The notes beneath the pieces were generated by a model. It saw only the letters and a program-made list of their open reading frames with translations. It had not been told where the DNA came from and searched no databases. A program made the translations under genes and the position numbers. 64,000 bases of DNA from Adiantum capillus-veneris (lineage: Eukaryota > Streptophyta > Polypodiopsida > Polypodiales > Pteridaceae), in the NCBI GenBank assembly GCA_014529385.2, contig CM043959.1, forward strand, positions 63,315,753 through 63,379,752, given 5' to 3'. Positions 10,636 to 21,373 of the stretch are shown here, piece by piece (the stretch's first letter is position 1; each line of letters begins with the position of its first letter).

Positions 10636-12699
10636 TTAGGGGTTTTTGCATTGTGTAAATTCAATCATCATGGATGCACCATCATCAGTATCATCACCAT
10701 CATATGGCATGCTATTGTATATGTTCTCATATACTTCAATAGATAACTTGAACTGATTAGGGACTCCAAAAATAGGTTCCATCGAGAAACATATAGACCT
10801 TACAAGATGTGATTAGATCATGACTATAGGTGTCTGATTCAGTAAGCTATATGTATCAACTTTTTATTCGACTTGGCCATAGTAGAAACCTTCAACAACC
10901 TTCCCGCCTCTAACAATCTTGTTATGCCACATATCCTTTTGTGATCTTACTATCTAGTACAACTCCTTCGTGCATTTGATAAGGTAGAAGTCCTCTTTAG
11001 TCTCAGTTGCTTTGACTGCAAAAGTATCCCCAATGGACGGCATTTCATATAACATTTTAGGGCTTCCTTCATACAATGGCATGTTAGAAACTTGGCTCAT
11101 CGACACAAAATCTGAATATATGTCATCCTCCTCATTATCCTCTTCATTGTACCTTCCTGTATTTACAGACTCTGGTAGTGGTTTGATGGAAATATATTTC
11201 CATTCTTCTATGTGCAGTCTATTTTTGCATCTTCTCCATAGCCCACTCAAACATGGATCACAAAAGCATGAAAGGTTGGAAAGCGCACAGCACACGGGTT
11301 GTCCTTTGAATACCCATCAGCACAATGAAATCAGCGGGAGCCCACAATATACTCAGCATCCCATTGGATATCACATTGCACATCATCCACGCCAATAAGC
11401 CAAAAGACTTTATGTGTAGTGCACCTGTAAGACTGATCTCTTGGCTGAAATGTTGTGTTCAAAAGGTTCACCACATTAGGCGCACACTTCATAGTCTAGC
11501 CATCTGGTTTCAATTCCTCACGTGTAAAGGTTCTCTTGATGACTACCCCTGCCCCATCACGCTCTCCTTTCCCATTCCCGAATGCCGAGAAGTTATGCAC
11601 CATGTGCAAGCCTGCCATCTGATAGTGCCTGGCCACAAAATAGTAATGTCTATGTGCTTTAAATTGTGAGGCCGCACCATTTGACCACACCCAATGGTGC
11701 TGCAAACAATGTCCTTGTTGTTTCAGCCAGATGTGGTGAATCAAGAGACATTGTTTTACAAACAATGTATCATGCTTCTTGTCATCGGATATGTAAAAGT
11801 GCAGCGTCTTCTGAACAACACTGGCTACATTTCTTACATAAGTGATGTGCACAAGTATTGTGACTTGGGTAGACCACCAATGCATTGGCTGAATCTCATT
11901 CTAAATTTTAAAAGAATAATTCTGTGCAAAGTCAATAACTGATACAATGACATTGCTAGGAAACTTGAGCAAACAATCCTTGAATTGTTGGGCTTGCCAA
12001 CGAAAAACAAATTTCTGTTTGATGAAACCTGTGAGGTGGGCTAAAAAGAGGCTAAGAAAAGTAGTACTTTTCATCTGTTGCACAATCAAGTCCTTTCTCT
12101 TCTTCTCACTCCCACTTGCATCAAGTTGTCCTGTTGCAACATCCATGAAGAGCTTCACAGACACCTCCCTGCTATCCTCTACTATCTCATCAGGACAAAA
12201 TATCAACTTCCGTACACCACATTGGGAGCAGTCCCCCATCAAGCATTTCTTGGCATGGTATTCACTATCTCTTGGTTTTGGGCACATGAGGGATTCCCAC
12301 ATACTAATGATGTGCTGACATACTACCTGGTTTGCAAAACACTCTCCTATGTCATCACTTCTATAGCACACGGAGCAAGTGCAAAGGTGACCTTTTCCAT
12401 GATGCCCAAACTTGTTTGGCCGCATCTGATTAAAAGACTCTTTGAAATAGAGTATCTACACATAGGATACACAGAACAGGTATATGGCTCTTTCAACTTA
12501 CGAACAAAGTATGGCTTTAATGCCTCAAAGCATCTAAGAGATACGACCACTTTGAAATAGAGTATCTGCACATAGGATACATAGCAACATGTATAAGGCT
12601 CTTTCAACTTCCGAACAAAGTACGGCTTTAATGCCTCAAAGAATCTAAGAGACACGACCACTGTAGGGTGAGTCCTCTTGAATATTTGGTATATCTCTA
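10636..12699 (-). pseudogene. 3' part of a decayed gene of unknown function (DFAENYS/GHGKG-type family)
   Basis: On the minus strand the frame starts behind a good acceptor (ctaac branch-like site, T-rich tract, cacaag) at 12700 and ends with TAA at 10638-10636. Recognisable blocks in order are FFEALKPYFVRKLKEPYTC, a Cys-rich stretch (CTCSVC, CSQCG), VIDFAQNYSFKI, VWSNGAASQFK, FGNGKGERDGAGVVIKR, LSCFCDPCL and a C-terminal part with RGGKVVEGFYYG. I recall a large family of uncharacterised plant and animal proteins with the order Cys-rich, DF(A/S)ENYS, SDG..(S/T)Q(F/Y), GHGKG.DG.G. It may be an RNase-H-fold enzyme or transposase, but that is inference. Several frameshifts and stops occur (around 10954, 11296-11495 and 11886-11900). 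Exon 1 is at 19933-20421. Confidence 0.65.
12440..12661 (-). repeat. in-frame 111-bp tandem duplication inside the coding region
   Basis: Two copies (about 12440-12550 and 12551-12661) of the block encoding VVVSLR(F/C)FEALKPYFVRK and the following KEPYTC. The spacing is 37 codons, so the open frame passes through both. The family block normally seems to occur once, so this is a local duplication that kept the frame. Confidence 0.8.
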
Positions 12700-12767
12700 C
12701 TTGTGGAACCAATAAAATAAGAGTTAGAAAATTCCAACCTCATGCAAATGGTAAAATGCGATTAATG

Positions 12768-13322
12768 TGTAGTAGTACCAAAACTGGCTGTATACAATTC
12801 CAAAGAATGTATTGTAGAACCAAAATTGGATGTAAGCAATACCAAAGATTGTATTGTAGAACCAAAATTGGTTTTAAACATTACCAAAGATAGTAATGTA
12901 CCAAAATTGGATGTATGCACCACCAAAGCTTCGAATGTAGTACGAAAATAGGTTGTAAACAGTACCAAAGATAGTACTGTAGAACCAAAATTGGATGTAA
13001 AGAGTACCAAAGATTGTACTGTAGAACCAAAATTGGTTGTAAACAGTACCAAAGATAGTAATGTTTATACTGTAGAACCAAAATTGGATGTAAAATGTAC
13101 CAAAGATTGTACTATAGAACCAAAAGTAAATGTAAACAGTACCAAAGGTAGTATTGTAGAAACAAAATTGGATGTAAACAGTACAAATTTTAGTAATGTA
13201 GAACGAAAATTGGATGTAAACAGTACCAAATATTGTACTGTATAACCAAAATTGGTTGTAAACAATACCAAAGATAGTACTATAGAACCAAAATTGGTTG
13301 TAAGCAGTACCAAAAATTGTAC
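12768..13322. repeat. 42-bp minisatellite, about 13 copies (dimer of 21-bp half-units)
   Basis: The plus-strand consensus is two 21-bp halves, gaaccaaaattggatgtaaa(c) and agtaccaaagatagtactgt(a), both carrying ACCAAA. Units are mostly exactly 42 bp, i.e. 14 codons, so long open frames exist on both strands; on the minus strand they encode repeats of YSTIFGTVYNQFWF. It sits in the intron of the minus-strand gene, 50 bp left of the chromovirus. I regard the open frames as a by-product of the period. Confidence 0.85.
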
Positions 13323-13374
13323 TATTTGTTTTCTTTTGACTCATTTTAAAATTGTTCGCAAAAGAGCACCCATA

Positions 13375-13516
13375 TGTCAGGCCAATGGCCAAACCAAGGG
13401 GTCACGGACTCGGCCAAGGGCCGGCTACCAGTGGGAAGGGGTCCGAAAGGGGCTAGGAGCCTATTAAAGGGAGGTTGGGCGGATGGCCCAGGCATGGCAA
13501 TCCCTTGGTGTTTACA
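13375..13516 (+). repeat. 5' LTR of chromovirus (142 bp)
   Basis: Starts TGTCAGGCCAATGGCC and ends TTGGTGTTTACA, followed at once by the PBS. It is GC-rich compared with its surroundings, and CCTATTAAAGGGAGG is a possible TATA-like core. Confidence 0.93.
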
Positions 13517-13517
13517 C

Positions 13518-13531
13518 TGGTATCAAAGCTA
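13518..13531 (+). other. primer-binding site of chromovirus
   Basis: TGGTATCAAAGCT, an initiator-tRNA-Met-type site with A for the usual G in the tenth position, two bases after the LTR. The 880-bp leader from here to the Gag ATG at 14412 shows no gene. A fragment at 13888-13918 resembles the LTR core (ggggtcacgga, ggccggct). Confidence 0.85.
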
Positions 13532-14411
13532 AACATAGAACTGAGGCACGTTTTTGCTTTTGGGATGCATGTTGCATGCAACCTCAAGTCGAGGAGTGGA
13601 AGACGAAGCCGAAAAGCTCGAGCGTGTGCAGGGGTGCTAAGCCGGGAAGAAGGCCTCGATCGGACCTGCGTAAAATCCCTCGAATTTGGTCTCTGTTGGA
13701 GCGCAAGGGGAAGTTGCACAAGTGCCGATACTACGACGCCCTCAAAATCGGGCCGAGTCGCGAGCTTGTTCCTCCTTCGTCATCGCGCAGTGACCCGCCC
13801 TCTGTTGCAGACAGAGAATTCATCAATTTTTTTTTAATCTCTTCACTTGAGTTACCCTAAGACTCATTGAAGAGCCTTTGCCCACGGGGTCACGGACCGG
13901 CAAGGCCGGCTGCCTTCTTTCGCTGCCTTCTTTTCCTCGGTGGACATACATCACACATCGGTTGTGGATTCTTCAACAATAAGCAGTCCGGCTGTGCTGC
14001 AACTCGGACTTATAAGTTTCCAAGAGCCGACAATTGTTCGTAATTTTCTCCATTGTGGCTTCTTGCATACGATGCAAGCCCAATCGGCGGCAACTGCAAC
14101 TTGATTTGTGTCTTCAAGTTTCTTCTTGGCTGTAAATTTTGTCACCAACTTTCCAGTTTATTTGATGTATTGCATACGACGCAAACCAGACTATTGGCAA
14201 ATCAAATTTGTTCCCTGCTTTCGAGTGAATCATCCACTGTAGTTTTGCTCGTTGTTGTCAAGCTGATAGTGGTTGTGGATTGAACTTCATTTTCGAAGTC
14301 GGCGTTCTTTCTTCTCAAAGGTGTAATTATATGATTCCTTGTTGCAAACGGCTATGAGCTCGTCGAGAATCTGGTATTTTTCTTTCTTTTCTTGCACAGT
14401 ACGTTCACAAC

Positions 14412-17400
14412 ATGGATTCAGACATAGATATGCATCATGCATTCAATTTCGAGCAGTCCGCACACGTTACGTCTGCCGATGCCACGCGGACGGTTCCTCT
14501 CACGGAGAGTAATCATGCCACAATGACGACAGACGATGCGTATGAGTTGCTGGACATGCAAGATTTCTGTGCATTGCAAACACGCATGACTGTGCTTGAA
14601 ACGAATTTTGCACAATTAAATCAGAATGTCACAGAATTATCCGATTTGATTAAGTTGCATTTGCGGCAGCAGGCCATGGGCCCTGCTACTCAGCCAACTC
14701 AGGAGCACGGCTCCACACCAGGCCAAGGGCCGGCTACTGGGCAAGGCCCTCCTCCGGGACCGCTGCACTCTCTGACCCAAAAAGAGGTGGACGATTTTTT
14801 GAAAAATACAAAGCCACCAATTTTTCGGGGAGAAGAGCGTGAGCGAAACAAGCACACCGTGAATATTTTTCTCAGTAAGTGGGATGGTATTCATGACCTT
14901 AGACATACCCCGGATGCAGCCAAGGCGCTACAGACAAGTCTGACTTTGGACGGCAAGGCCTACAAATGGTGGATGTCTCTCAAGGAGAAGGACATGCTAC
15001 CAGAGACTTGGGCAGCTTTTGAGACTCTCTTCAGGAAGGAATTTCTACCTACCAATGAGAAGGATAGAAATTGGACCGCCTGGGACGAATGTTCTATGCG
15101 CCAGCATAAAACATTATTGGAATATATTTCCCATTATCGGGATGTGATCCTCAAGCTAGAAGGGATGGATACATTCCAGCAGGTGCGTGGGTTCATCCGT
15201 GGGTTAACTCCCGAGCTTAAGAAGCACGTTAAAACCCAGGATCCACAAACACTTGAGGATGCAATAGTGCAAGCTCACATCCATGATGACCCCGATGATC
15301 GGGCATTGCATAGTTTGCATGTGCATGGAACTACACCTGTTTCAACACGTCCACAGCATGTGCATCATAAAAGAAAAAATGTCTCTACTGCATCAGAGAC
15401 CTCCAAAAAGCCCAAGGGGTCTAGAGGTCCTCTCTCAATGGAAGAGTTTGAGAAAGCCAAAAAAGAAAAGTTGTGCTTTAAATGTTTGGGAACTGGACAT
15501 AGAAAAAAGGATTGTCCGAAAGGGAGATCTGCTGCTCAAGACAAGGGGAAGGAAAAAGCAGTGCACATGGTGCAGCTTTTACCTCTTGAATCCTCTTCCG
15601 AGTTTGCTAATGTGGAAGTAACACACACCGAGGCGGTGCATGAGTGTTGTATCACGGCCTCCATGTGGCAGTAGACTTTTGGACCACATGAGTTGGTGCG
15701 TATGCATGGCTCTATCCAGGGGCACATGGTGCGGATCTTGATAGACGATGGTGCGTCGCACAATTTCATCAATTATAAATTGGTGAAACGACTCAAATTG
15801 CCCCAAACCCTGAGTTCCCAGCGCTACAAGGTAGCAATGATTAATGGCCATGATGCTGAGATATGGGAAACTCAGGTTAAAGATGTACCTGTGGAAATTC
15901 AAGGATACCGTGCCTCTTTGGATTTCCAAGTCATGAATATGGATAGGGAAGATGTGGTTCTTAGTCGTGAATGGTTGCATAGTTTAGGATCATCCCTTAG
16001 ACATAGCTATGAGCATAATAGTCTAATGTTAGAATCCAATGGTGTGCACGTGCTGCTGTTGGGGGAGAAGGATGTACCCTCCTCACCACTTATTTGTACA
16101 GCGGAGCTTATGAAGCTCGCTTCTGATGATGCAATAGAAGAACTCTTTTTGTGTTACTCATTGTGCCATTTTATTTCCAATGTGGATGATGTTTTTAATA
16201 ATGATAAAGTTTTGAATAAAACTTCCTCAACGCCGCATTCTTCTCTCTCTCCTCTTCCAGCTATGTCTACTAATTCAAAACAAGCAAAGGTTGCTAATGA
16301 ATTAAAGGAACTTTTAAGGGAATTCAAGGATGTTTTCCCAGATAATTTACCATCAGGGCTACCGCCAACACGTTCTGTGCAACATGGCATAGATGTGGTG
16401 GTAGGCAGTAAGCCAGTGAGTAAACCGCCTTACAGAATGAGTCATTCTGAGGCTACTCATGTGGAACGTCAGCTTGCTGACTATCTCAGTAAAGGGTTTA
16501 ATCAACCAAGTTCTTCACCATGGGCCTCTCCCATTCTCTTGGTGAAGAAAAAGGACGGTAGTATGCGCATGTGTGTAGACTACCGTGGATTAAATGCGGT
16601 TACTGTTAAGAACAAATACCCATTGCCACGAGTGGATGAGCTGTTTGATAAACTCACCCACGCTCTTATATTTTCAAATATTGATTTAAGATTTGGGTAT
16701 CATCAAGTACGCATCAGGCTTGCAAATATACCCAAAACAGCGTTCCGAACAAGGTTTGGACATTATGAGTTTTTGGTAATGCCCTTTGGGTTAACCAATG
16801 CTCCAGCTACGTTCATGACACTCATGGATAGTGTCTTGAGACCATACTTGGAAAAGTTTGTTATCGTTTTCCTCGATGACATTCTTGTATATAGTGCATC
16901 TGAGGAAGAGCACTTAGTACATTTGAAACAAGTGTTTCATTTGTTACGCCAAAATCAGTTATATGCCAAGGAATCCAAATGAGATTTCCTCAAGGAGGAA
17001 ATTCACTACTTGGGACATGTTATTTCAGCTGCAAGGTTACACATGGATCAATCCAAGGTGGATGCCATTCGGAGGTGGCCCTCTCCCAAAAATTTGGAAG
17101 AGCTCCATATTTTTTTAGGCTTTGCAGGTTTTTATCGTCTATTCGTTAAAAACTATGCCCATATTGTTGTTCCCATGACAGATCAGCTGAAAGCCAAGGG
17201 CAAGACTTTTCAGTGGGGATTAGAACAACAGCAAAGTTTTGACAAACTTAAGGACACATTATCCACAGCTCCTATTTTGGCTATTGTGGATCCCTTAAAA
17301 CCATTCGTTTTGGAAACGGATGCTAGTAATCGTGCGATTGGAGCAGTCCTTCTACAGGAGGGAAGGCCGATTGCATTTGAAAGCAAGAAGCTGGATTCAG

Positions 17401-19193
17401 CATAGGAGAATTACTCTGCTTACGAGCGAGAGCTCTATGCAATAGTGTCTGCTTTAAAGACATGGCAACATTATTTGTATGGTGCACAGTTCGAGATTGT
17501 GTTTGACCATGAAAGCATCAAGTGGTTTACACAACAAAGTGATTTGAAGGGTCGCAAGACCAGGTGGGCTGAGATTCTTCAGGAGTATGACGCCAAGCTA
17601 CGATATCGTAAAGGGCGGTACAATGTAGTGGCTGATGCTCTCAGCCGAATGCTAGAGATCAACTCTCTCCTTTTCACAGAATTGCGGAGTGAGTTTTTGG
17701 AATCTCTCAAAGGTAAGTGCGAGCATGATACTGCATACTCCAAGGTGTGGAGCTATGTTAGAAAGAGGGATCCTTCTCACTCCAATGTTGGTAGTGGTTT
17801 TGTTTCCTCCACACCCAGTTCTCCTCTTTCGAGTGAGGAACTGCAGCGATGGAAGAATTTTTCCATAGATGATGGGTACCTACTCCACAAGGGGAGAGTG
17901 TGTGTACCGACGGACGCGGACGTTCGACGCTAAATTCTTTATGAATGTCACAATAGTCCAAGTGCAGGGCACCCGGGAATTAAGAAAACTTATGCACTCC
18001 TAAGACGACAATTTTACTGGCCAGGTTTGCATGGGTATGTTCAAGACTATGTCTTGCATTGCCAAAAGTGTCAAGTTAATGAAGTAGAGCGCCTGAAACC
18101 AGGAGGACTCTTACATCCTTTAGAGATTCCCAATGGTAAATGGGAAAGTATCTCCATGGATTTTATTGTGGGTTTACCAACCACTATTCGAGGACATGAC
18201 TCAGTATGGGTGGTCGTACACTGGTTGACTAAACTTTGTCGGTTTATTCCAACCAAGTCCACCATTAAGACTCCAGAATTAGCTAAGCTATTTGTGGACA
18301 ATCTTTACCGGTTGTATGGATTGCCAAGTAACATTGTGAGTGATCGTGATCCCAAGTTTAACAGTCATTTTTGGAGGGCTGTTTTTAAACGATTGGGTAC
18401 ACAACTTAATTTAAGTACGACTGATCACCCTGAAACAGATGGTTAAATGGAACGAGTCAACCAAGTGCTAGAGGATATGCTACGAGAATACGTTAGCAAG
18501 AAGCAATCAGATTGGGAAGATTATCTTCCTATTCTTGAGTTTGCATATAATAGTGATAAGCATGTTACAACTGGTTTTAGTCCATTCATGCTTATGTATG
18601 GTTTTCAACCTAGATCACCAAGTATGGTGGGGTTGGCAACTGAGAAGCTCCAACAGGTCAAGGAGTTTCTCCAAGATCATATGGAAATGCTGAGACTTGC
18701 TCATCAAAATGTTCGACAAGCACAGGATCGGTATAAGAAGTATTCTGATGAGAAACGTCGGCAAGTTACCTTCACGGAAGGTGAAGAGGTATTTTTGCAT
18801 GTGCCAGAGCATTCAGAAAGTCTGAAGACTGGACCTACACCCAAATTATCTCCACGTTATTGTGGGCCATTCAAGATAATCAAGCGAGTTGGTGATAGGG
18901 CCTACAAACTTGAGTTACCTGCACACTCGCGTGTCCATCCGGTATTTCATGTAAGTCGTTTACGTAAACGCTTGCATGGGGACGACAATGTTATCGGCCA
19001 GTAGATATTGGTTGATTTCACTGAACCTCCCACTCAACCGCATGAACCTGAACGCATTTTAGATTTTCATGAACTCCGTACTCGTCATCATGTACGTAGT
19101 CAAGATTTAGTCAAGTGGAAAGATCACCCTGAAGAGGATGCCACTTGGGAAAACATTAGTGTTCTTAAGAAGAAATTCCCCACTATTTTTTGA
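14412..19193 (+). pseudogene. chromovirus gag-pol polyprotein, one frame with six internal stops
   Basis: The frame from ATG 14412 to TGA 19191-19193 is never shifted. It is interrupted by TAG 15672, TGA 16980, TAG 17403, TAA 17931, TAA 18444 and TAG 19002. Gag ends with the knuckle CFKCLGTGHRKKDC (about residues 353-366). The protease is [14 protein letters not shown] has [25 protein letters not shown] and [11 protein letters not shown]. RNase H has LETDASNRAIGAV and YERELYAIV. Integrase has a zinc site (SAGHPG, HCQKCQ) and acidic residues in MDFIVGLP, SDRDPKF and MERVNQVLED. The last part, HHVRSQDLVKWKDHPEEDA, is a chromodomain. Chromodomains of such elements are known to direct integration toward marked chromatin. 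The copy cannot make full-length Pol. Confidence 0.95.
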
Positions 19194-19224
19194 GGACGAA
19201 AACGCTTCTCCAAGGGGGGAGTAA

Positions 19225-19366
19225 TGTCAGGCCAAGGGCCAAACCAAGGGGTCACGGACTCGGCCAAGGGCCGGTTGCCAGTGGGAAGGAGTCCGAAAGG
19301 GGCTAGGAACCTATTAAAGGGAGGTTGGGTGGATGGACCAGGCATGGCAGTCCCTTGGTGTTTACA
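19225..19366 (+). repeat. 3' LTR of chromovirus (142 bp) with preceding polypurine tract
   Basis: The polypurine tract caaggggggag (19211-19221) precedes TGTCAGGCCAAGGGCC. The LTR ends TTGGTGTTTACA and is followed by the ccata duplication. Confidence 0.93.
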
Positions 19367-19384
19367 CCATATGGAAACTTTGCA

Positions 19385-19880
19385 AATGCTTTGGTGATAA
19401 ACAAGAATGTTTTGATACTATACATGGAATAGTTTTGGTACTGCACAAAGACTTTGGTACTACACAAGTAGGATTTGGTAAAATAGAGTGAGGCTTTGGT
19501 ACTAACGATTGAGGCTTTGGTGCATGTAGGGATGGAAAAGGTACTTTACAAAGGCTTTGGTGTACATATAGGCTTCGGAATCACTAGTATGCAGCAGACT
19601 ACCAAATTTGGTATTGCACAGGGGCTTTTGTTCTTTACAGGATAACTTTGGAGCTACATAGGAGTGCATTGGTACTATATATGACCTTTGTAAGGTAATG
19701 TATACTACCACTACCATATACCAGACTACCAAATTTGGTAATGCACAAGGGCGTTGGTTCTATAAAGGATAGCGCTCGAACCACCCCGGAATGCACTGGT
19801 TCTGTATACAAACTTTGTAAGGTACTGTATACCACCACTTCCATATAGCATACCACCAAATTTGGTACTGTCTTGACCAA
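19385..19880. repeat. degenerate TTTGGTACT array, right side of the intron
   Basis: Repeated motifs are gctttggtgataaac, ttttggtactgcac, actttggtactacac, gctttggtgcatg and accaaatttggta(c/t)tg. A ~125-bp block with accaaatttggtattgcaca / accaaatttggtaatgcaca recurs at about 19601 and 19727. It reads on from the minisatellite left of the chromovirus but in mostly inverted polarity. Confidence 0.7.
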
Positions 19881-19932
19881 ATCAGCCTTAAGAATCACCA
19901 AATAAATTACAATTGCTAAGATTTTTTGGTAC

Positions 19933-20421
19933 CTGAGAGTCATCGAGTACATGCACAGGATGTTTGACAACAGTTTTTCTTCCAGTTCTCTTCTTACATA
20001 TGTCCTTCTTGCTAGGTGAAACTCTGGTTTTTGATGTCCAAAAGGCATACACCAAATCTCTTGTTTCATTAGTGATAATGGTTCCTTGTGGAAATTGTCT
20101 CTCACAAGCACTCAACAACAACACTTCATCCTCATCTTTATTCTCTAGCCTTGAAGTTGTAGCACCTATATTCCTTCGATGGACACCCAGGACACTAGCA
20201 ATTTTGGATTGGTTTAGTGAGGCTACACCCGTATTGTTCAAGATCATCGTCAGAGAGTTTCTCTTAACAAAAAACTCACTTGTTGAGTGCAGGACCTTAA
20301 TCTGAGCCAAAGTGTTGCACACACCCGATACAACTGTGTCTTCAACATTGTTGAAATTTGATTTTTGCAGGTCGAAAAATGTCTGGTGGTCCAATAGTGG
20401 CACACATGCGCACGCACACAC
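19933..20421 (-). pseudogene. 5' part (exon 1) of the decayed DFAENYS-type gene
   Basis: Minus-strand frame of about 160 codons ending at a donor-like cag/gtacca (19933/19932). It encodes ACERQFPQGTIITNETRDLV, then FWTSKTRVSPSKKDICKKR and TVVKHPVHVLDDSQ. In the family as I know it, a block of this kind (FW...VSPNKKD, HP.H.L..SQ) directly precedes the F..LKP.FV block found here at 12699. I therefore join the two as one gene with a 7233-bp intron (about 1.2 kb without the chromovirus). The codon phase does not close perfectly at the proposed junction, so the exact splice is uncertain. The true start is not identifiable, since sequence upstream of 20421 runs into a hairpin. Confidence 0.6.
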
Positions 20422-20454
20422 ACTGAAGAAAGTGCATTAGGGAAATTTTGGACT

Positions 20455-20872
20455 CACAAAGGGCCTTATAAGGAGTTTGACTTCCTCTCTCATGTCCAAA
20501 ACACGGGTGTGCAGTAAAATGTTTGCAAATCAACTCAAAACTTTGTGGAGATTTGGCAGGTTAGAATCTACTCTTCAAGCTCTTTCTATTGATATATAGC
20601 ATGCCACAGGATTTCTCATATTTTGAAAGATTCTATTTTTGATTCTCTAGATTCTAGACAAAGTTGTCACATCACAAGAGAATCAAAACTAGAATCTTTC
20701 AAAATATGAGGAATCTCATGGCGTGCTATATATCAATAGAAGGGGCTTGAATATTAGATTCTAACTATCAAATCTTTTCCAAGTTTAGAGTTGATTTGCA
20801 AAAATTTTACCACACGCCTGTTTTGGACATGAGAGAGGAAGTCAAACTCCTTATAAGGCCCCTTTGTGTGGG
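20455..20872. repeat. large imperfect inverted repeat (arms ~194 bp, loop ~29 nt)
   Basis: The left arm 20455-20648 pairs with the right arm 20678-20872. Examples are gggccttataaggagtttga with tcaaactccttataaggccc, ctattgatatatagca with tgctatatatcaatag, and catattttgaaagattct with agaatctttcaaaatatg. The ends are cacaaaggg-like. It could be a foldback MITE or a silencing hairpin. No coding potential was seen. Confidence 0.85.
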
Positions 20873-20875
20873 AAA

Positions 20876-21302
20876 GGATGATGACATGGCAAGTAGTCGT
20901 ACGGATGTCTGCAATTTCCGATGACATGCTGATGTGGAAGTTGTACAAATTTTTGCAAATTGTGTTGGCTGCCCTTGGCGCTATCTTGTGGGACTAGATG
21001 CTTTTAGACCTAATGCTTTTCATGTAAACTGATTTTAAATGGCCAACGTCCTTTAGATATGATCTCTAGGCTCCCTCTCTTGCATTCTATCTGCGGGAGA
21101 TTCAGAGTAGTGCCGCCAGTGTTGTACCTCATTGAAGAAATATAAAGAAATATTGGAAGGGGCACCACAACTTGGGGCCAGTGCACTCTGGGGATGGAGC
21201 CCCGCCACTTCATGTCTTGTGTGAAGTGTCTCTCTCTCAGTTTAGTTGCTTTGAAGTGTCTAATTTGTGTCTTGTGTCTTGTTCCGGTGCCATCCTGCTA
21301 TA
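20876..21302 (+). repeat. 5' LTR (right-hand part)
   Basis: Shares gatgatgac(a/g)tgg, ctctctggc/ctctcttgc attcta, gcgggaga, tgttgtacctc, atataaagaaata, gtgcactctgg and gtgaagtgtctctctctc with the 3' LTR. Ends cctgctata before the PBS, where the 3' LTR has cctgttaca. Confidence 0.75.
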
Positions 21303-21373
21303 GTGGTATCAAAGCTCAAGTTGTGTGTTATTCTGAAAGCATATCGATCCTTCCAAGAATAGACAAAGCAAGA

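Larger units (their letters stand above)
13375..19366 (+). mobile_element. complete Ty3/gypsy chromovirus, 5992 bp, with target-site duplication
   Basis: Both LTRs (142 bp), PBS, gag-pol, polypurine tract and flanking 5-bp duplications ccata (13370-13374 and 19367-19371) are present. The LTRs differ at 8 of 142 positions, 6 of them transitions, so the insertion is not recent. Domain order is Gag, protease, RT, RNase H, integrase, chromodomain. It inserted into a TTGGTAC-rich intron of the minus-strand gene, antisense to it. Confidence 0.95.

Noticed and set aside
12874-13392. 172-codon minus-strand frame rich in Phe, Tyr and Trp
   Set aside because: It is the 42-bp minisatellite read through; the period of 14 codons explains the open frame.
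13475-13860. Plus-strand frames of 120-125 codons in the chromovirus leader
   Set aside because: They overlap the LTR end and PBS, have no recognisable motif and lie before the Gag start; leader sequence is the simpler view.
14412-19193. Stop codons as evidence for a non-standard code or transcript editing
   Set aside because: Stops of all three types occur at different sites and other elements in the window decay the same way; ordinary mutation of a methylated repeat suffices.
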